A DNA stretch of 64,000 nucleotides from Rhodospirillaceae bacterium (GCA_009772935.1 WOUR01000019.1:1-64000), one strand, 5' to 3'; positions 9,779 through 18,845 are shown, numbered from the stretch's first letter. Notes: generated by a model from the sequence alone, not told the origin. A program made the numbers and translations.

Positions 9779-11710
9779 CTACCACTTGTTCGTATAGGAG
9801 TCCGGCGGCAATTCTGCCAGTGGCTCGCGTACCGAGACATAGATGGTGGCGATATACGGAACGGCCATCAGCAGCGCCATGAAGGCAAACCAGTTGGCCT
9901 GGGTGTTCCACAACAACGTGCGAATGACCCACCGGCCGCCGTCCGCGGAGACGAAGCCGCCGGCGCCGCCATCGTGCAGCTTGATCGCCCCCTCGGTGAC
10001 GACCAGCACGATCGCCCAGAAGACCAGCATCGTGGCCAGCACGATCTCCGGCATGACCGGACCGAAGCGGCTCATCCGCCGGTTCATGCGCACGACGCCG
10101 CGGCTGCCGTCGTAGCCCAGCAGGCGGCCGAACGAGAGCGCCTTGGCGATGCGATGGTCGCGCGCCACCGGGTCGGTGCGCAGGATGGTGGTGGTCTTCC
10201 ACAGCATCAGCACGATGCTCGGGATCACGAAGCTCCACATCGGGAAGTCACGGTAGCGCCCGTCGATCGCGATCTGGCGGAACCAGTCGCCGATCCGGAT
10301 CACGCCGTCGTACCAGTCGATGCTGATGACGATCAGGTAGAAGATGCACAGGACCGTCAGGGCGAGGTACAGCAGCTGCGCCAGCAGGTCGACCCGGCGC
10401 AGGATGCGATAGCGCGGCAGCTCGCGCCACGCCCGCCACGATTCGCGGACCCTCGCGCTGTAGAGCGACGGATCGGCCATCTGTCCGGTCAGGCTGTCGG
10501 AAATGCCGCGCAGCAGCGCGTAGCTGAACGCGGCCAGGAGGATCGCCCAGAAGGCGATGCCGAGTGTTTTCTCGAAGTAGAAGTTGCGGGTCAGGTCGAC
10601 CCAGGTCGCCTGGACGTAGCAGGTCGCCACGATCTGGGCGAACAGCGCGAAGATGAAGAGGCCCTTCCAGTGACCTGCCTTGCGCTGGGACGCATAGGCG
10701 AGCAGCAGCAACGCGCCTGCGATCGTCGAAATGGTGAATAGGATTTGCCAGTGCGGCTCCGCCCTCACCGGCTTGCCGAGCTCGAACTTGTCGTGGCGCT
10801 GGGCGTCCAGCAGGCCCCACTCGGCGCCCACGGTTCCTTCCTGTCGGGCCTTCCAGTACTGGTCGAAGGCCTCGATGACATTGTAGTCGAACCCTTCCCG
10901 CTCCGCAGCGGCGCGGAAGATCGAGAAGTATTTCACCTGCTCGACCCGCCCCGGCCGCGCGTCCGAGCGCATGCGGCCATCGCTCGGCCAGCCGGTCTCG
11001 CCGATCACGATCTTCTTTCCGGGGAAGCGCGCCTGGACCTTCTTGTAGATGTCCACTAGGTGCTTCTCGATGGCGAACTTGCCGTCGGCCTCCGTACGAT
11101 CCACTCCGATCGGCTCGTCTTCCCAGTAGGGCAGGATGTGGATGGTGATGAAGTCGACCTCGTCGGCCAGCGACGGGTTGCGCAGCCAGAACTCCCAGAC
11201 GTCGGCGTAGGTGACGGGCTGGGTGACGCGCTGCTTCACCTGCCGGATGTAGCGGCGCAACTCGTTCGCCGTGAGATCCTTGCGCAGCAGCACCTCGTTG
11301 CCGACGATCACGCGCTCGACCGTGTCCTTGTACTTGTTGGCATGGTCGATCAGCAGGTTGATCTGCTCGAGGTTCTCCTTGTCGTTGTCGTTCAACCAGG
11401 CGCCGTGCCAGACCTTGAGCCCGTACCTGCCCGCGCGCTGCGGCACCGTCTCGAGGTTCTCCCCCGCAGAATAAGTGCGTACGGCCTTCACCTTGCCTTG
11501 CAGGCGCTTGAGATCCGATTCGATCTGGTCGGGGGTCGGAAAGGTTCGCGTCAGCGGGCTCTGGCCCGGCCGATAGGGAGCGAAAGAGACGCTCTGGAGA
11601 GGCGCGGCATTCCAACCGGCGATGTCGACCGGCCGGTTCGGAACCCACCACCACAGGAAATTGAGAGCCGCCACGACCGCGAAAGCCAGCAGCGCCACGA
11701 ATGCACGCAT
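9779..11710 (-). CDS. GH17-family beta-glucan enzyme with membrane domain (NdvC-like)
   Basis: This is a membrane protein with an N-terminal glycoside hydrolase family 17 domain in the periplasm, followed by about seven membrane helices. The domain carries the acid/base Glu in VGNEVLLR and the nucleophile Glu in IGETGWPSDG. Such proteins act as transglycosylases in beta-1,3/1,6-glucan synthesis; NdvC of Bradyrhizobium is the model. The ATG at 11710 places a hydrophobic signal-anchor (AFVALLAFAVVAALNFLWWW) at the N-terminus, whereas the frame upstream of it looks non-coding. The C-terminal helices probably occupy about residues 345-640. Its link to the adjacent cox genes is unclear. Confidence 0.85.
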   Translation of the reverse strand: MRAFVALLAFAVVAALNFLWWWVPNRPVDIAGWNAAPLQSVSFAPYRPGQSPLTRTFPTPDQIESDLKRLQGKVKAVRTYSAGENLETVPQRAGRYGLKVWHGAWLNDNDKENLEQINLLIDHANKYKDTVERVIVGNEVLLRKDLTANELRRYIRQVKQRVTQPVTYADVWEFWLRNPSLADEVDFITIHILPYWEDEPIGVDRTEADGKFAIEKHLVDIYKKVQARFPGKKIVIGETGWPSDGRMRSDARPGRVEQVKYFSIFRAAAEREGFDYNVIEAFDQYWKARQEGTVGAEWGLLDAQRHDKFELGKPVRAEPHWQILFTISTIAGALLLLAYASQRKAGHWKGLFIFALFAQIVATCYVQATWVDLTRNFYFEKTLGIAFWAILLAAFSYALLRGISDSLTGQMADPSLYSARVRESWRAWRELPRYRILRRVDLLAQLLYLALTVLCIFYLIVISIDWYDGVIRIGDWFRQIAIDGRYRDFPMWSFVIPSIVLMLWKTTTILRTDPVARDHRIAKALSFGRLLGYDGSRGVVRMNRRMSRFGPVMPEIVLATMLVFWAIVLVVTEGAIKLHDGGAGGFVSADGGRWVIRTLLWNTQANWFAFMALLMAVPYIATIYVSVREPLAELPPDSYTNKW

Positions 11711-11773
11711 GGGGAGGCTTGTAGCAGGATCGCTGATCGGAGGTATGGCTTTTCGAGGGCTTGTCCCCAAAAG

Positions 11774-12871
11774 CTAGAGGGGCCCGCGCTGCAAGCCGGC
11801 GATGGCCTGGCGTACCACCTGGTGGCCGCGGAACAGCACGGCCTCCTTCCAGTCGTCGGTCTCGGGGTAGAACTGCCGCCGCATCGCCTTGCGCACCGGC
11901 TCGGCTTCCTTGCCCAGCGGGTCGCCGTACTTGTGCAGCCAGTGGTCGGCGCGGAAGGCCTTCTGGCCGCTCTCGCGATCGAAGGTGCCGTATTCCAGCG
12001 TGCACATGGTGAGCCGCGTCTGCGGCTCCGTCAGCACGCGGTTCAGCCCGTAATGGCCGAGACCGTCGCGCGCCTGGGATGCGGTCTGGCCCCGTTTCGA
12101 TTCCGTGACCGACTCACCCCAGAAATTGCGCACCCGGCGAGAGCCACCGGTGCCGATGTCGTAATGGGTGATCGGCTCGCCATAACCGTAGGGACCGAGG
12201 CCAGTGTGGAAGTCAACGACGGCCACATCCTCGCGGCCCTTCAGATATCGGTCGACGATGGCGTGCAGGGTGCGGTTCGACCAGGAGGCGCCGCCACCGC
12301 CGAAGAACATGCCGTCGGCATGGCTGTACTGGCCGCCCGAGACGGCGCGGAAGAATTCGACGTCGCCGACCTTCCGGCGAAAGGCCGCCAGCCTGCCATC
12401 GGCCGCCGCCCGCCCTGCTTCGCTGAAATCCGCCGGCACGAGATCGTCGGCGATCTCGAGATAACCCTCGTTCACCGGATAGGGCTTGGAATGGTCGACA
12501 TAGTTGCGGTTGAGGTCGTTGCCCTCCTCCGTCACGCGCCGCGTCCAGGCGAAGCCATAGGGGTTGATGGCGTGCACGAACAGCGCCGCGGTGCCCTTGG
12601 GCAGTCCAGACGCGCCGACCGACGCCAGCCAGTCGACCTGGAAACCCGAGCCGCAATAGCCCTCGACTCCATGCGTCGACGAGATCGTGACCATCACCTT
12701 CGAGGCGTCAGCCGGCCCGACCCAGGCCACGTCGGTCGATAGCGCCTCGCCCTTCGGTCCCTTGGTCGGATTGTCGTAGCGGAAGGTCTGGGCGTCGGTG
12801 AGCCGGGCGGCGGCCAGGAACTTGTCGCGCGCCTCGCTGTAGTCGGCGGCGAAGGAGGCAATGTTGTTCAT
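11774..12871 (-). CDS. DUF2817 zinc peptidase-like protein (M14 superfamily)
   Basis: This 365-residue protein belongs to the DUF2817 group of M14-like carboxypeptidase/aspartoacylase-fold enzymes. The zinc-binding pair is visible in STHGVEGYCG (His and Glu), the third ligand in VVDFHTGLGPYG, and the general-base Glu in CTLEYGTF. It probably acts as a zinc-dependent deacylase or carboxypeptidase; its substrate is not known. The ATG at 12871 is preferred to an in-frame start at 12967 because similarity to the family begins there. The gene lies 63 bases upstream of the GH17 gene. Confidence 0.8.
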   Translation of the reverse strand: MNNIASFAADYSEARDKFLAAARLTDAQTFRYDNPTKGPKGEALSTDVAWVGPADASKVMVTISSTHGVEGYCGSGFQVDWLASVGASGLPKGTAALFVHAINPYGFAWTRRVTEEGNDLNRNYVDHSKPYPVNEGYLEIADDLVPADFSEAGRAAADGRLAAFRRKVGDVEFFRAVSGGQYSHADGMFFGGGGASWSNRTLHAIVDRYLKGREDVAVVDFHTGLGPYGYGEPITHYDIGTGGSRRVRNFWGESVTESKRGQTASQARDGLGHYGLNRVLTEPQTRLTMCTLEYGTFDRESGQKAFRADHWLHKYGDPLGKEAEPVRKAMRRQFYPETDDWKEAVLFRGHQVVRQAIAGLQRGPL

Positions 12872-13318
12872 GGTCGACGATACCTCGTCCAAAGCTTCAC
12901 ACATTCCAAGAGACGCCGTCAGACTCCTCCTGTTGTTTGGGAAGGAGACATGGCGAGCAGATAACAAGTTAGCCTAGTTTATGGGTTGAAATCGATGGGC
13001 TTGAGCACGACGTTGCGGAAGACTGGAGGCTTGTCATGTTCGCCTCCAGTCAACGGCACATCGCGGCCTGAAGTGCGTTCTTGCCGTTGCGCCATTGGAG
13101 GCCGGGCTGGTCGTCCAGCGCCCCGTTGCCGGGCTCGCCACTATCGCCCTTTGCTGCAGTAGTTGCTCGCTACGCTCTTCCCAACGTCAGACCTTCGCGA
13201 AAGCTGGCTTCTCGACGCCGGTCGTCGTTCATGAGCCTTGAGGATGTGTCCTCCGGTGTCCGCGTGAGGCCGCGGCGGGTGTCAAATTGTGATCTTAAGT
13301 CAGGTGGACGGAATCAGT
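12872..13318. other. Intergenic region at the edge of the toxin/immunity island
   Basis: No credible gene was found in these roughly 450 bases; the plus-strand open frame at 13081-13560 has no family features and runs antisense into the immunity gene. The region should hold the promoter for the DUF2817 gene and the end of the toxin/immunity transcript. It contains one perfect inverted repeat, listed separately. Confidence 0.5.
13021..13051. terminator. Perfect 10-base inverted repeat downstream of the immunity gene
   Basis: GACTGGAGGC (13021-13030) and GCCTCCAGTC (13042-13051) form a perfect 10-base stem with an 11-base loop. It lies about 270 bases after the end of the immunity gene on the minus strand and about 150 bases upstream of the DUF2817 start. 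There is no strong T-run on either side, so an operator or a boundary structure is as likely as a terminator. Confidence 0.35.
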
Positions 13319-13810
13319 TCACTCCAGCCAGATCGGCCGCATGTCGGGCTCTTCGAAGTCCTCCAGCGGCATGTACTCATGTTCATAGGATCTGGGTCCA
13401 TCCAGGGCCTGTAGTCGAATCGGTCGAAAATACCGAAGGTTCTTTCTATCCAGGCGAGCAACCTCGATCGAACGATCGAAAGCAAGAAAGATTCGCTGAA
13501 ATGCATCGGCGAGGCTCGATGCCGACCGATCCAGGCCAACACTTCTCTCACCCAGATTGAATTCATCCCAGAAACCTGGGGTGATTGGAACAAAACGAAA
13601 TGTCCGCTGGCACTCGTGAAGCTGGTCGAGAAGTGCATCGAACGCTTCTCCAGGCACAGTGCGCCGGTACAGACGATCCGTCACCAGAGTGAGCGAGTGA
13701 TCGGCCGACTTTGGCTTATGCCGGCCGATCAACTCGAAAAAGGCGGCGACTTCCCTTGGGGTTCCGATCTGCTGGAGAACCAGCCCTGCCGAAAGTCCAA
13801 CGTCGCTCAT
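13319..13810 (-). CDS. Probable immunity protein for the upstream nuclease toxin
   Basis: This 163-residue protein has no family that I recognise. Its ATG shares its A with the toxin stop codon (TGATG), the tight coupling typical of toxin/immunity pairs; the TTG one codon earlier is a less likely start. It is small, has no signal peptide or membrane helix, and is rich in charged and aromatic residues (HECQRTFRFVPITPGFWDEF). Its base composition is clearly less GC-rich than that of flanking metabolic genes. The immunity role is inferred from position, overlap and size, not from homology. Confidence 0.6.
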   Translation of the reverse strand: MSDVGLSAGLVLQQIGTPREVAAFFELIGRHKPKSADHSLTLVTDRLYRRTVPGEAFDALLDQLHECQRTFRFVPITPGFWDEFNLGERSVGLDRSASSLADAFQRIFLAFDRSIEVARLDRKNLRYFRPIRLQALDGPRSYEHEYMPLEDFEEPDMRPIWLE

Positions 13811-15588
13811 CAATAGGACCTCACGAATTTGATGTGCTCATAGCTGAGTAATCCATTCGAATTTTCGACGATCCTTCTTGCGATGTCATCGAGGCGGCCA
13901 GAAAATACATTCTGTCCGCGCACATCGATCTTAATGTTCTGCTGCATGCCCTGCGGCAGATGCCGGGCACGCTCCTGAACCTGTTTAGCAACCTTGTTGA
14001 TCAGGGCATCGGCATTGGTATTGATATCGTAGTTTTTCACCTCGAACGATGCACTGCGTTTGTCGGCCGACACGCCATCGGGACGAACCGAACCAGGCGT
14101 CCGAGCGCTTACCTCCCTCCCATCCTTGAACGCGACTTGCGAAGCAAAGTCCGGGTGTCGATCCGCCATATCATCGAGTTCGCTTCGACGCCAACTAGGA
14201 CGCTGCCCTGGCGGAAACGGCGGCACCGGAGGTCGGGAGGGCGGTCGCTGGTCGGCCTCAACTCGCTCCGGCGGGCCGTTGTCGTCGGGGCCCGGACTCT
14301 TGCCGGGCGGCCGGGCCATTTCGCTGCCATCGAAGATGCCGCCCGAGCCTTGGCGAGCGATCGTCTCGTCAATCGCCTTTCCGACAATCACGGCCCCGAT
14401 CGCCGCTGCCGCGAGGTCCAGCAGGAAGGGAATGGCCAAGGCGGGCGCAACGACGTTCTGCATCGCCGCCACGGGACCATCCCTATCCCAGATGTCGGTC
14501 TGTGGCGGTCCGTTTATCGGCTCGACGGTGCGCGTCACGCGCTCACCGTCGAAAGTCGTGGTGATCGCGCCCAGCGTCTTGCCCTCGGGGTCGAGTATCG
14601 TATCGACTTGCGACCAGTGGCCCTCAGTGGGATAGGACCACCGGCTTTCCACACGATGGCCATGGGCGAAGGTGGCATCGCTCGAGACGATGCGGTCCTG
14701 CTCGTCGTACGTTTCAGTGACGTCGGCCTTGCCGCGCTCGGTATCGACGCCGCGGCGCGTGACCCGCTTGGTGCCATCGTCGTACCGCGTGACGTCGGGC
14801 GCAGGGCGCGACTTAGGTGCCGCTTCCATCGCCTTGGGGCCTGTCGATTCTTCGACTACTACTTCGTCGCTGGGTGAGGGTGTCGATACGGCATCAACCG
14901 GCGCAATGTGAGGCTCTGACCCATCGCTTAGGCCCTTCGCCTCAAGCTCTGGCGGCAGCGCTTCGACCGGGTCGCCGCCCGAGGTCCGGACGATACTTGG
15001 ATCGTCTTCGGCGCGCGGCAGCACGTCGCCGACGAGGCTGCGAATGTCCGCCATCGTCGGCGGCTTGCCCTCGACGGATTCGAAGGCACCTAAAAGCCTG
15101 TCGAGTTGCTGCCGTGCGGTCCGGGCCTCCTCGCCGTCGGGATCGACATTGGCAGCGCGCAGTCCCTCGTCCAGGAACAGGCGGCCGAGACGGTGGCGCT
15201 CGAAGGACGGATCGGATTTGCCTTCGGCAAGAGTCTTCTGGAGTTTGGTCAGGCGGCTGTAGTCGCTGTCGCCGAGTGACAGCCGGTATTGCGTGAGATC
15301 GAGGCCGGCGAAGTCTTGCGGGGTGCGCACGGCCTGGTCGTCGAGCTTGTCGTAGAGGTCGCGATCCGTGGCGACGCGGCCGCCGTTTATGGCCGTCCGG
15401 TCGAGCGCCTCCATCTGATCCGGGCTCAACCCGTCGCGCAGCTCTGCAGGCATCGCCATCAGCGGTGTCGCGGGATTCTCTCCCAGCCAGTCGAGCGCGC
15501 CCGTAGCGGCGCGACCCCGTGCCGCCTGCCAGGCCCGGTCGGCGCGCGCCTGTTCGATCCGCGCCATCCGGGTCACCTGCGCCCGCAC
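13810..15588 (-). CDS. C-terminal part of phage-type protein with PD-(D/E)XK-like nuclease tip
   Basis: From the GTG at 15588 this is 592 residues. Residues 1-170 resemble alphaproteobacterial phage virion proteins (RVATDRDLYDKL and the region after it). Residues 265-350 are beta-rich with YD-like repeats (RYDDGTKRVTRR, TYDEQDRIVSS). Residues 378-408 are hydrophobic, and 427-465 are proline-rich. The last 125 residues form a separate module with D504 followed by E516-V-K518, a PD-(D/E)XK nuclease-like core. The frame continues that of the gene at 15616-16410, separated only by a TAG and nine codons. If translation restarts, ATG 15567 after AGGTGACCCGG is the best site. The toxin role is inferred. 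Confidence 0.65.
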   Translation of the reverse strand: MRAQVTRMARIEQARADRAWQAARGRAATGALDWLGENPATPLMAMPAELRDGLSPDQMEALDRTAINGGRVATDRDLYDKLDDQAVRTPQDFAGLDLTQYRLSLGDSDYSRLTKLQKTLAEGKSDPSFERHRLGRLFLDEGLRAANVDPDGEEARTARQQLDRLLGAFESVEGKPPTMADIRSLVGDVLPRAEDDPSIVRTSGGDPVEALPPELEAKGLSDGSEPHIAPVDAVSTPSPSDEVVVEESTGPKAMEAAPKSRPAPDVTRYDDGTKRVTRRGVDTERGKADVTETYDEQDRIVSSDATFAHGHRVESRWSYPTEGHWSQVDTILDPEGKTLGAITTTFDGERVTRTVEPINGPPQTDIWDRDGPVAAMQNVVAPALAIPFLLDLAAAAIGAVIVGKAIDETIARQGSGGIFDGSEMARPPGKSPGPDDNGPPERVEADQRPPSRPPVPPFPPGQRPSWRRSELDDMADRHPDFASQVAFKDGREVSARTPGSVRPDGVSADKRSASFEVKNYDINTNADALINKVAKQVQERARHLPQGMQQNIKIDVRGQNVFSGRLDDIARRIVENSNGLLSYEHIKFVRSY

Positions 15589-15615
15589 CTCAGGCGAGGC
15601 GTCCGGCGGCGTCGC

Positions 15616-15618
15616 CTA
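15616..15618 (-). other. In-frame TAG interrupting the phage-type toxin gene
   Basis: The upstream frame ends LDDYLARAA-TAG. Reading through in the same frame gives ATPPDASPEV and then the downstream protein without any frame change. A single base change at this codon would restore one protein of about 866 residues running from 16410 to 13810. It may be a disabling mutation, a suppressible amber codon, or a boundary between two genes. Confidence 0.8.
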
Positions 15619-16410
15619 GGCGGCGCGCGCCAGGTAGTCGTCGAGGCCGGGGCGCCGCGCCGGATCGTCCGGCATGTCGGCCAGACCGCCGGCGATCTCC
15701 GTCACGCGCCGCTCCTCGTGCGCCCGTTCGATCCGGCGTTCGACGACCGCCCGCCGCTCCGGCTGGATCACGTCGCGTGCGTGGTCATAGAGCTTCGCCG
15801 CGCGATCGGGATCCTGGTCGATTGCGGCCTCGACCGCGCCGGCATAGAGGTCGCTCAGGCCGGTGCGCACCGCCGTTTCGATCCGGCCCGCGTCCCAGCC
15901 TTTTCGTTCGCCCTGGTAACGCAGCTCGCCCACCGCGGTTCGGCCCAACGTGCGCAGATGGGCCGGGTCGCGCCAGGCCAGCGCCGCGTCCTGCCGCAGG
16001 TCGGCGAGGCGCTCGGCCACGACGCGGTCGTCCAGCACCGACGTCGCCTGCTCCGCGATCCGGCCGAGGTCGCCGCTGGCGCGGTCGAGACGCCGGTCGA
16101 ATAGCGGTTCGAGCAGGGCCTTCTGGCGGGGCCCGGTCGCCCGCACCAGATAGCGGTCCTTCAGCGCGCGCAGAAGCCGGAGGGTCTCGGCGATGCCGGC
16201 CAGCGCGCCCTCGGGATCCCGGCCCGCAAGACCCGTTACTGGATCGGTCACCAGGCCGCGCACCTCGCCCGCGAACCGGGTGTCGAGCTGGCGCGCGAAC
16301 ATCTCGTCGGCCTGAAGACCGAACGCGCTTTCGTCCCCAAGCTCGTGGCGCGGCCATCGTCCCGCGGCAGGCGCTGCCAAGGGCAGCCCTTCTGTCTCGA
16401 TGCTTGCCAT
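15616..16410 (-). CDS. N-terminal part of phage-virion-like protein
   Basis: This 264-residue, Ala/Arg-rich helical protein resembles, from memory of the family, large internal or injection-type virion proteins of alphaproteobacterial phages. The characteristic parts are ALAWRDPAHLRTLGRTAVGEL, a WDAGRIETAV stretch and AAIDQDPDRAAKLYDHARDVI. In those relatives the similarity continues without a break into the sequence found downstream of the TAG. The start at 16410 has a GGAGA site at good spacing. No other phage structural gene, integrase or lysis gene is nearby, so this is an orphan piece, perhaps domesticated as a toxin carrier. Confidence 0.65.
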   Translation of the reverse strand: MASIETEGLPLAAPAAGRWPRHELGDESAFGLQADEMFARQLDTRFAGEVRGLVTDPVTGLAGRDPEGALAGIAETLRLLRALKDRYLVRATGPRQKALLEPLFDRRLDRASGDLGRIAEQATSVLDDRVVAERLADLRQDAALAWRDPAHLRTLGRTAVGELRYQGERKGWDAGRIETAVRTGLSDLYAGAVEAAIDQDPDRAAKLYDHARDVIQPERRAVVERRIERAHEERRVTEIAGGLADMPDDPARRPGLDDYLARAA

Positions 16411-17094
16411 GTTCGTCTCCGTTCAGCGGCCCATCGAGGCCGGGAGGGCGCATTTGCCGTCGCGTGCCGCATCGAAAAGGAAAGCAGCTCCGACGCCCGG
16501 ACAGCCCCGGTCATCGTCTGCTCGTCGGCCGGCGATTTCGGCGCGCTCCACCCGGTCGATGCGACGATCCGCAGTTACGCCGCGAGGTCAGCCTTCCGGG
16601 TGATCGGCGCTCAATGGCCGCGACAAGGCACGCGGCATCAGGGGCGACGACGACGACGAGGGATAGGCAGCATCATCGCCAAGGGCATCAGGTGTTCCCA
16701 AAGACATCTCCCCTGTGAGAAGCGAGCCCTCGAGTTCCTGATGAGCCGGACTTTGAAGATGCAAGCGTCAAATCTCGAAGCGAACCGCCCTGCGTGCGGG
16801 GAGGGACGACAGGTTGGGCGCCACGATCGAGGTGACGCGGCTGGAGCTGCCTTACGCCGCTGCGTCGCTACGTCGCCGAGTTAGGACGGTCGCTTGTCTG
16901 GCCAGACCCGCGATGGCGTCGGTGCTGGAGGGTGGTCGCGCACAGAGGCGGCGTAGGCCAGCGGGATGGATCGTCCGACGCTGCGCGACCGGGTTCGCGG
17001 TCGGCAAGATGCTGCAGCGGATGGACTGCAGCCGCGCGCCTATAACCCCAGGAAGGATGGCGCCCCGTAGTAGCCTATGAAAAGGAACTGTGTC
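16411..17094. other. Gene-poor stretch next to the toxin island
   Basis: These 684 bases contain several short open frames (for example plus 16814-17080), but none shows family motifs, a good ribosome-binding site or protein-like composition. The stretch sits between the phage-type gene and an ordinary SDR gene and may be decayed mobile DNA. The promoter of the phage-type gene should lie near 16420-16500. Confidence 0.45.
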
Positions 17095-17850
17095 TCAGGT
17101 GCGCAGGGTGAGGCCGCCATCCACCACCAACTCGTGGCCGGTGATGAAGTCGGCTTCGTCGGAAGCCAGCAGCAGGGCGCCGCGGGCGATGTCGATGGGC
17201 TGGCCGAGCCGGCGCAGCGCCGCCTTCCTCTCCCAGACCTCGCGGATCTCCGGCTTATCGAAGTTGGTCCGCGTCATGCCGCTGTAGACGGCGCCAGGGC
17301 AGACATAGTTGGCGGTGATGTTGAACTTGCCGAGTTCCAGCGCCAGCGTACGAGTGAGACCGCCGACACCGGCCTTTGAAGCACAGTAGGCCGCGAGGCC
17401 GTAGTCGGTGTCGAAGGCCATGACCGAGGCGGTGTTGACGATGCGCGCGCGGCCCTTCTCCCTCGCCCGCTCCTTCAGGGCTGGTATGGCCTCGCGGCAC
17501 AAGCGGAACATGCCGCGGACGTTCACCGCATTCACGCGGTCCCACATCTCGTCGGTCATTTCCTCGACGAAGGCTCGTCCGCTGACGCCGGCATTGTTGA
17601 ACAGGATGTCAAGTGCCCCGAACCGGTCGAGAGCGGCGGCCACGATCTTCCTCGGCGCGTCGTCGCCCGTGATGTCGGCCGCGAAGGCCTCGATGGATTT
17701 GTTGCCCGCATGCGCCGTGTCGATCGCCGACTCCGGCCGATCGATCGCCAGGACCTGAGCCCCCTCCTCGGCAAAGAGCCTCGCCGAGGCCTCGCCGATG
17801 CCCGAGGCGGCGCCCGTCACGATCGCGATCTTGCCGGTCAGTCTGCCCAT
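17095..17850 (-). CDS. SDR family oxidoreductase
   Basis: This is a classical short-chain dehydrogenase of 251 residues that uses NAD(P)H to oxidise or reduce a hydroxyl/keto group. It shows TGAASGIGEASA (cofactor-binding loop), NNAG, the catalytic Ser in NTASVMAF, the YCASK pair of active-site Tyr and Lys, and PGAVYSGM. The ATG at 17850 begins the usual MGRLTGKIAIVTG; an in-frame extension upstream is not credible. It follows the quinone reductase gene by 17 bases on the same strand, so the two are probably co-transcribed. The substrate is unknown. Confidence 0.92.
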   Translation of the reverse strand: MGRLTGKIAIVTGAASGIGEASARLFAEEGAQVLAIDRPESAIDTAHAGNKSIEAFAADITGDDAPRKIVAAALDRFGALDILFNNAGVSGRAFVEEMTDEMWDRVNAVNVRGMFRLCREAIPALKERAREKGRARIVNTASVMAFDTDYGLAAYCASKAGVGGLTRTLALELGKFNITANYVCPGAVYSGMTRTNFDKPEIREVWERKAALRRLGQPIDIARGALLLASDEADFITGHELVVDGGLTLRT

Positions 17851-17867
17851 GCGAGCCTCCGTCCTGT

Positions 17868-18845
17868 TCAGGCGACCTCGATGATGACCTTGCCGGTCGC
17901 CTTGCGCGACAGCAGGGCGTTCATGGCATCGGCCGCCTTCTCCAGCGGGAAGCGCATGGAGATGTGCGGCTTCAGCTTGCCCTCGCCGTACCAGGCCAGC
18001 ATCTCGTCGAAGTTCTTGCGCGCCTCGGCGGGCTCGCGGCCGCGCCACGCACCATAGAAGACGCCGCGCACGTCGCAGCTCTTCAGCAGCGCCAGGTTGG
18101 CTGGCAGCGAGGGGATGCGGCCTGCCGCGAATCCCACCACCAGCAGGCGGCCGTACCAGGCGATGCAGCGCACCGATTCGTCGAAGGCGTCGCCACCGAC
18201 CGCGTCATAGATGATGTCCGCGCCGTTTCCGCCGGTCAGTTCCTTGACCTTGTCGCGCATCTTCTCCTTGGCGTAGTTCACGAACATCGTGGCGCCGTAC
18301 TTCCTGCAGATCTCCATCTTCTCGTCGGAGCCTACGGCAGCGATGACCTTGAGGCCCATCAGCGCGCCCAGCTCGACCGCCGTGAGGCCGACGCCGCCCG
18401 AGGCGCCCGTCACGAGCAGCGTCTCGCCCGGCTTGTAGCTGCTGCGCTGCTTCAGCGCGTAGTACGAGGTGCCGTAGGTCATGGTGAACGCCGCACCATC
18501 CTCGTAGCTCATGTTCTTCGGCATCGGCAGGAGCTGGATCTCGTCGACCACGGCCTCGCTGGCATAGCCGCCATGGCCGATCATGCCGATCACGCGGTCG
18601 CCGACCTTGTAGCCGGTGACGCCCTCGCCGACTTCGGTGATGTCGCCCGCGATCTCGTGGCCCGGCGCGAAGGGGCGCGGCGGCTTGAACTGGTACTTGT
18701 CCTGGATGATCAGCGTGTCGGGAAAGTTGACGCCGGCCGCGCGGGTCGCCACGCGCACCTGGCCCTTGCCCAGCGGCTTGGACGGCATCTCGACCAGCTT
18801 CAGGCTCTCCGGCCCGCCCGGCGTTTCGCTCAGCATCGCGCGCAT
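17868..18845 (-). CDS. NADPH:quinone oxidoreductase family protein (MDR superfamily)
   Basis: This 325-residue medium-chain reductase is of the quinone oxidoreductase type. The N-terminal GroES-like domain includes FAPGHEIAGDITEVG, and the Rossmann domain has the nucleotide-binding LVTGASGGVGLTAVELG. The zinc-binding cysteines of alcohol dehydrogenases are absent, as expected for this branch. It probably reduces quinones or enone-type substrates with NADPH. It is divergent from the MaoC/CitE genes; about 100 bases between the two starts hold the promoters. Confidence 0.9.
   Translation of the reverse strand: MRAMLSETPGGPESLKLVEMPSKPLGKGQVRVATRAAGVNFPDTLIIQDKYQFKPPRPFAPGHEIAGDITEVGEGVTGYKVGDRVIGMIGHGGYASEAVVDEIQLLPMPKNMSYEDGAAFTMTYGTSYYALKQRSSYKPGETLLVTGASGGVGLTAVELGALMGLKVIAAVGSDEKMEICRKYGATMFVNYAKEKMRDKVKELTGGNGADIIYDAVGGDAFDESVRCIAWYGRLLVVGFAAGRIPSLPANLALLKSCDVRGVFYGAWRGREPAEARKNFDEMLAWYGEGKLKPHISMRFPLEKAADAMNALLSRKATGKVIIEVA

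Noticed and set aside
13081..13560. A 159-codon plus-strand frame near the immunity gene
   Set aside because: No ribosome-binding site or family features, and it overlaps the coupled immunity gene in antisense.
16814..17080. An 88-codon plus-strand frame considered as a transposase fragment
   Set aside because: I could not match it to any insertion-sequence family, and no terminal inverted repeats are visible.
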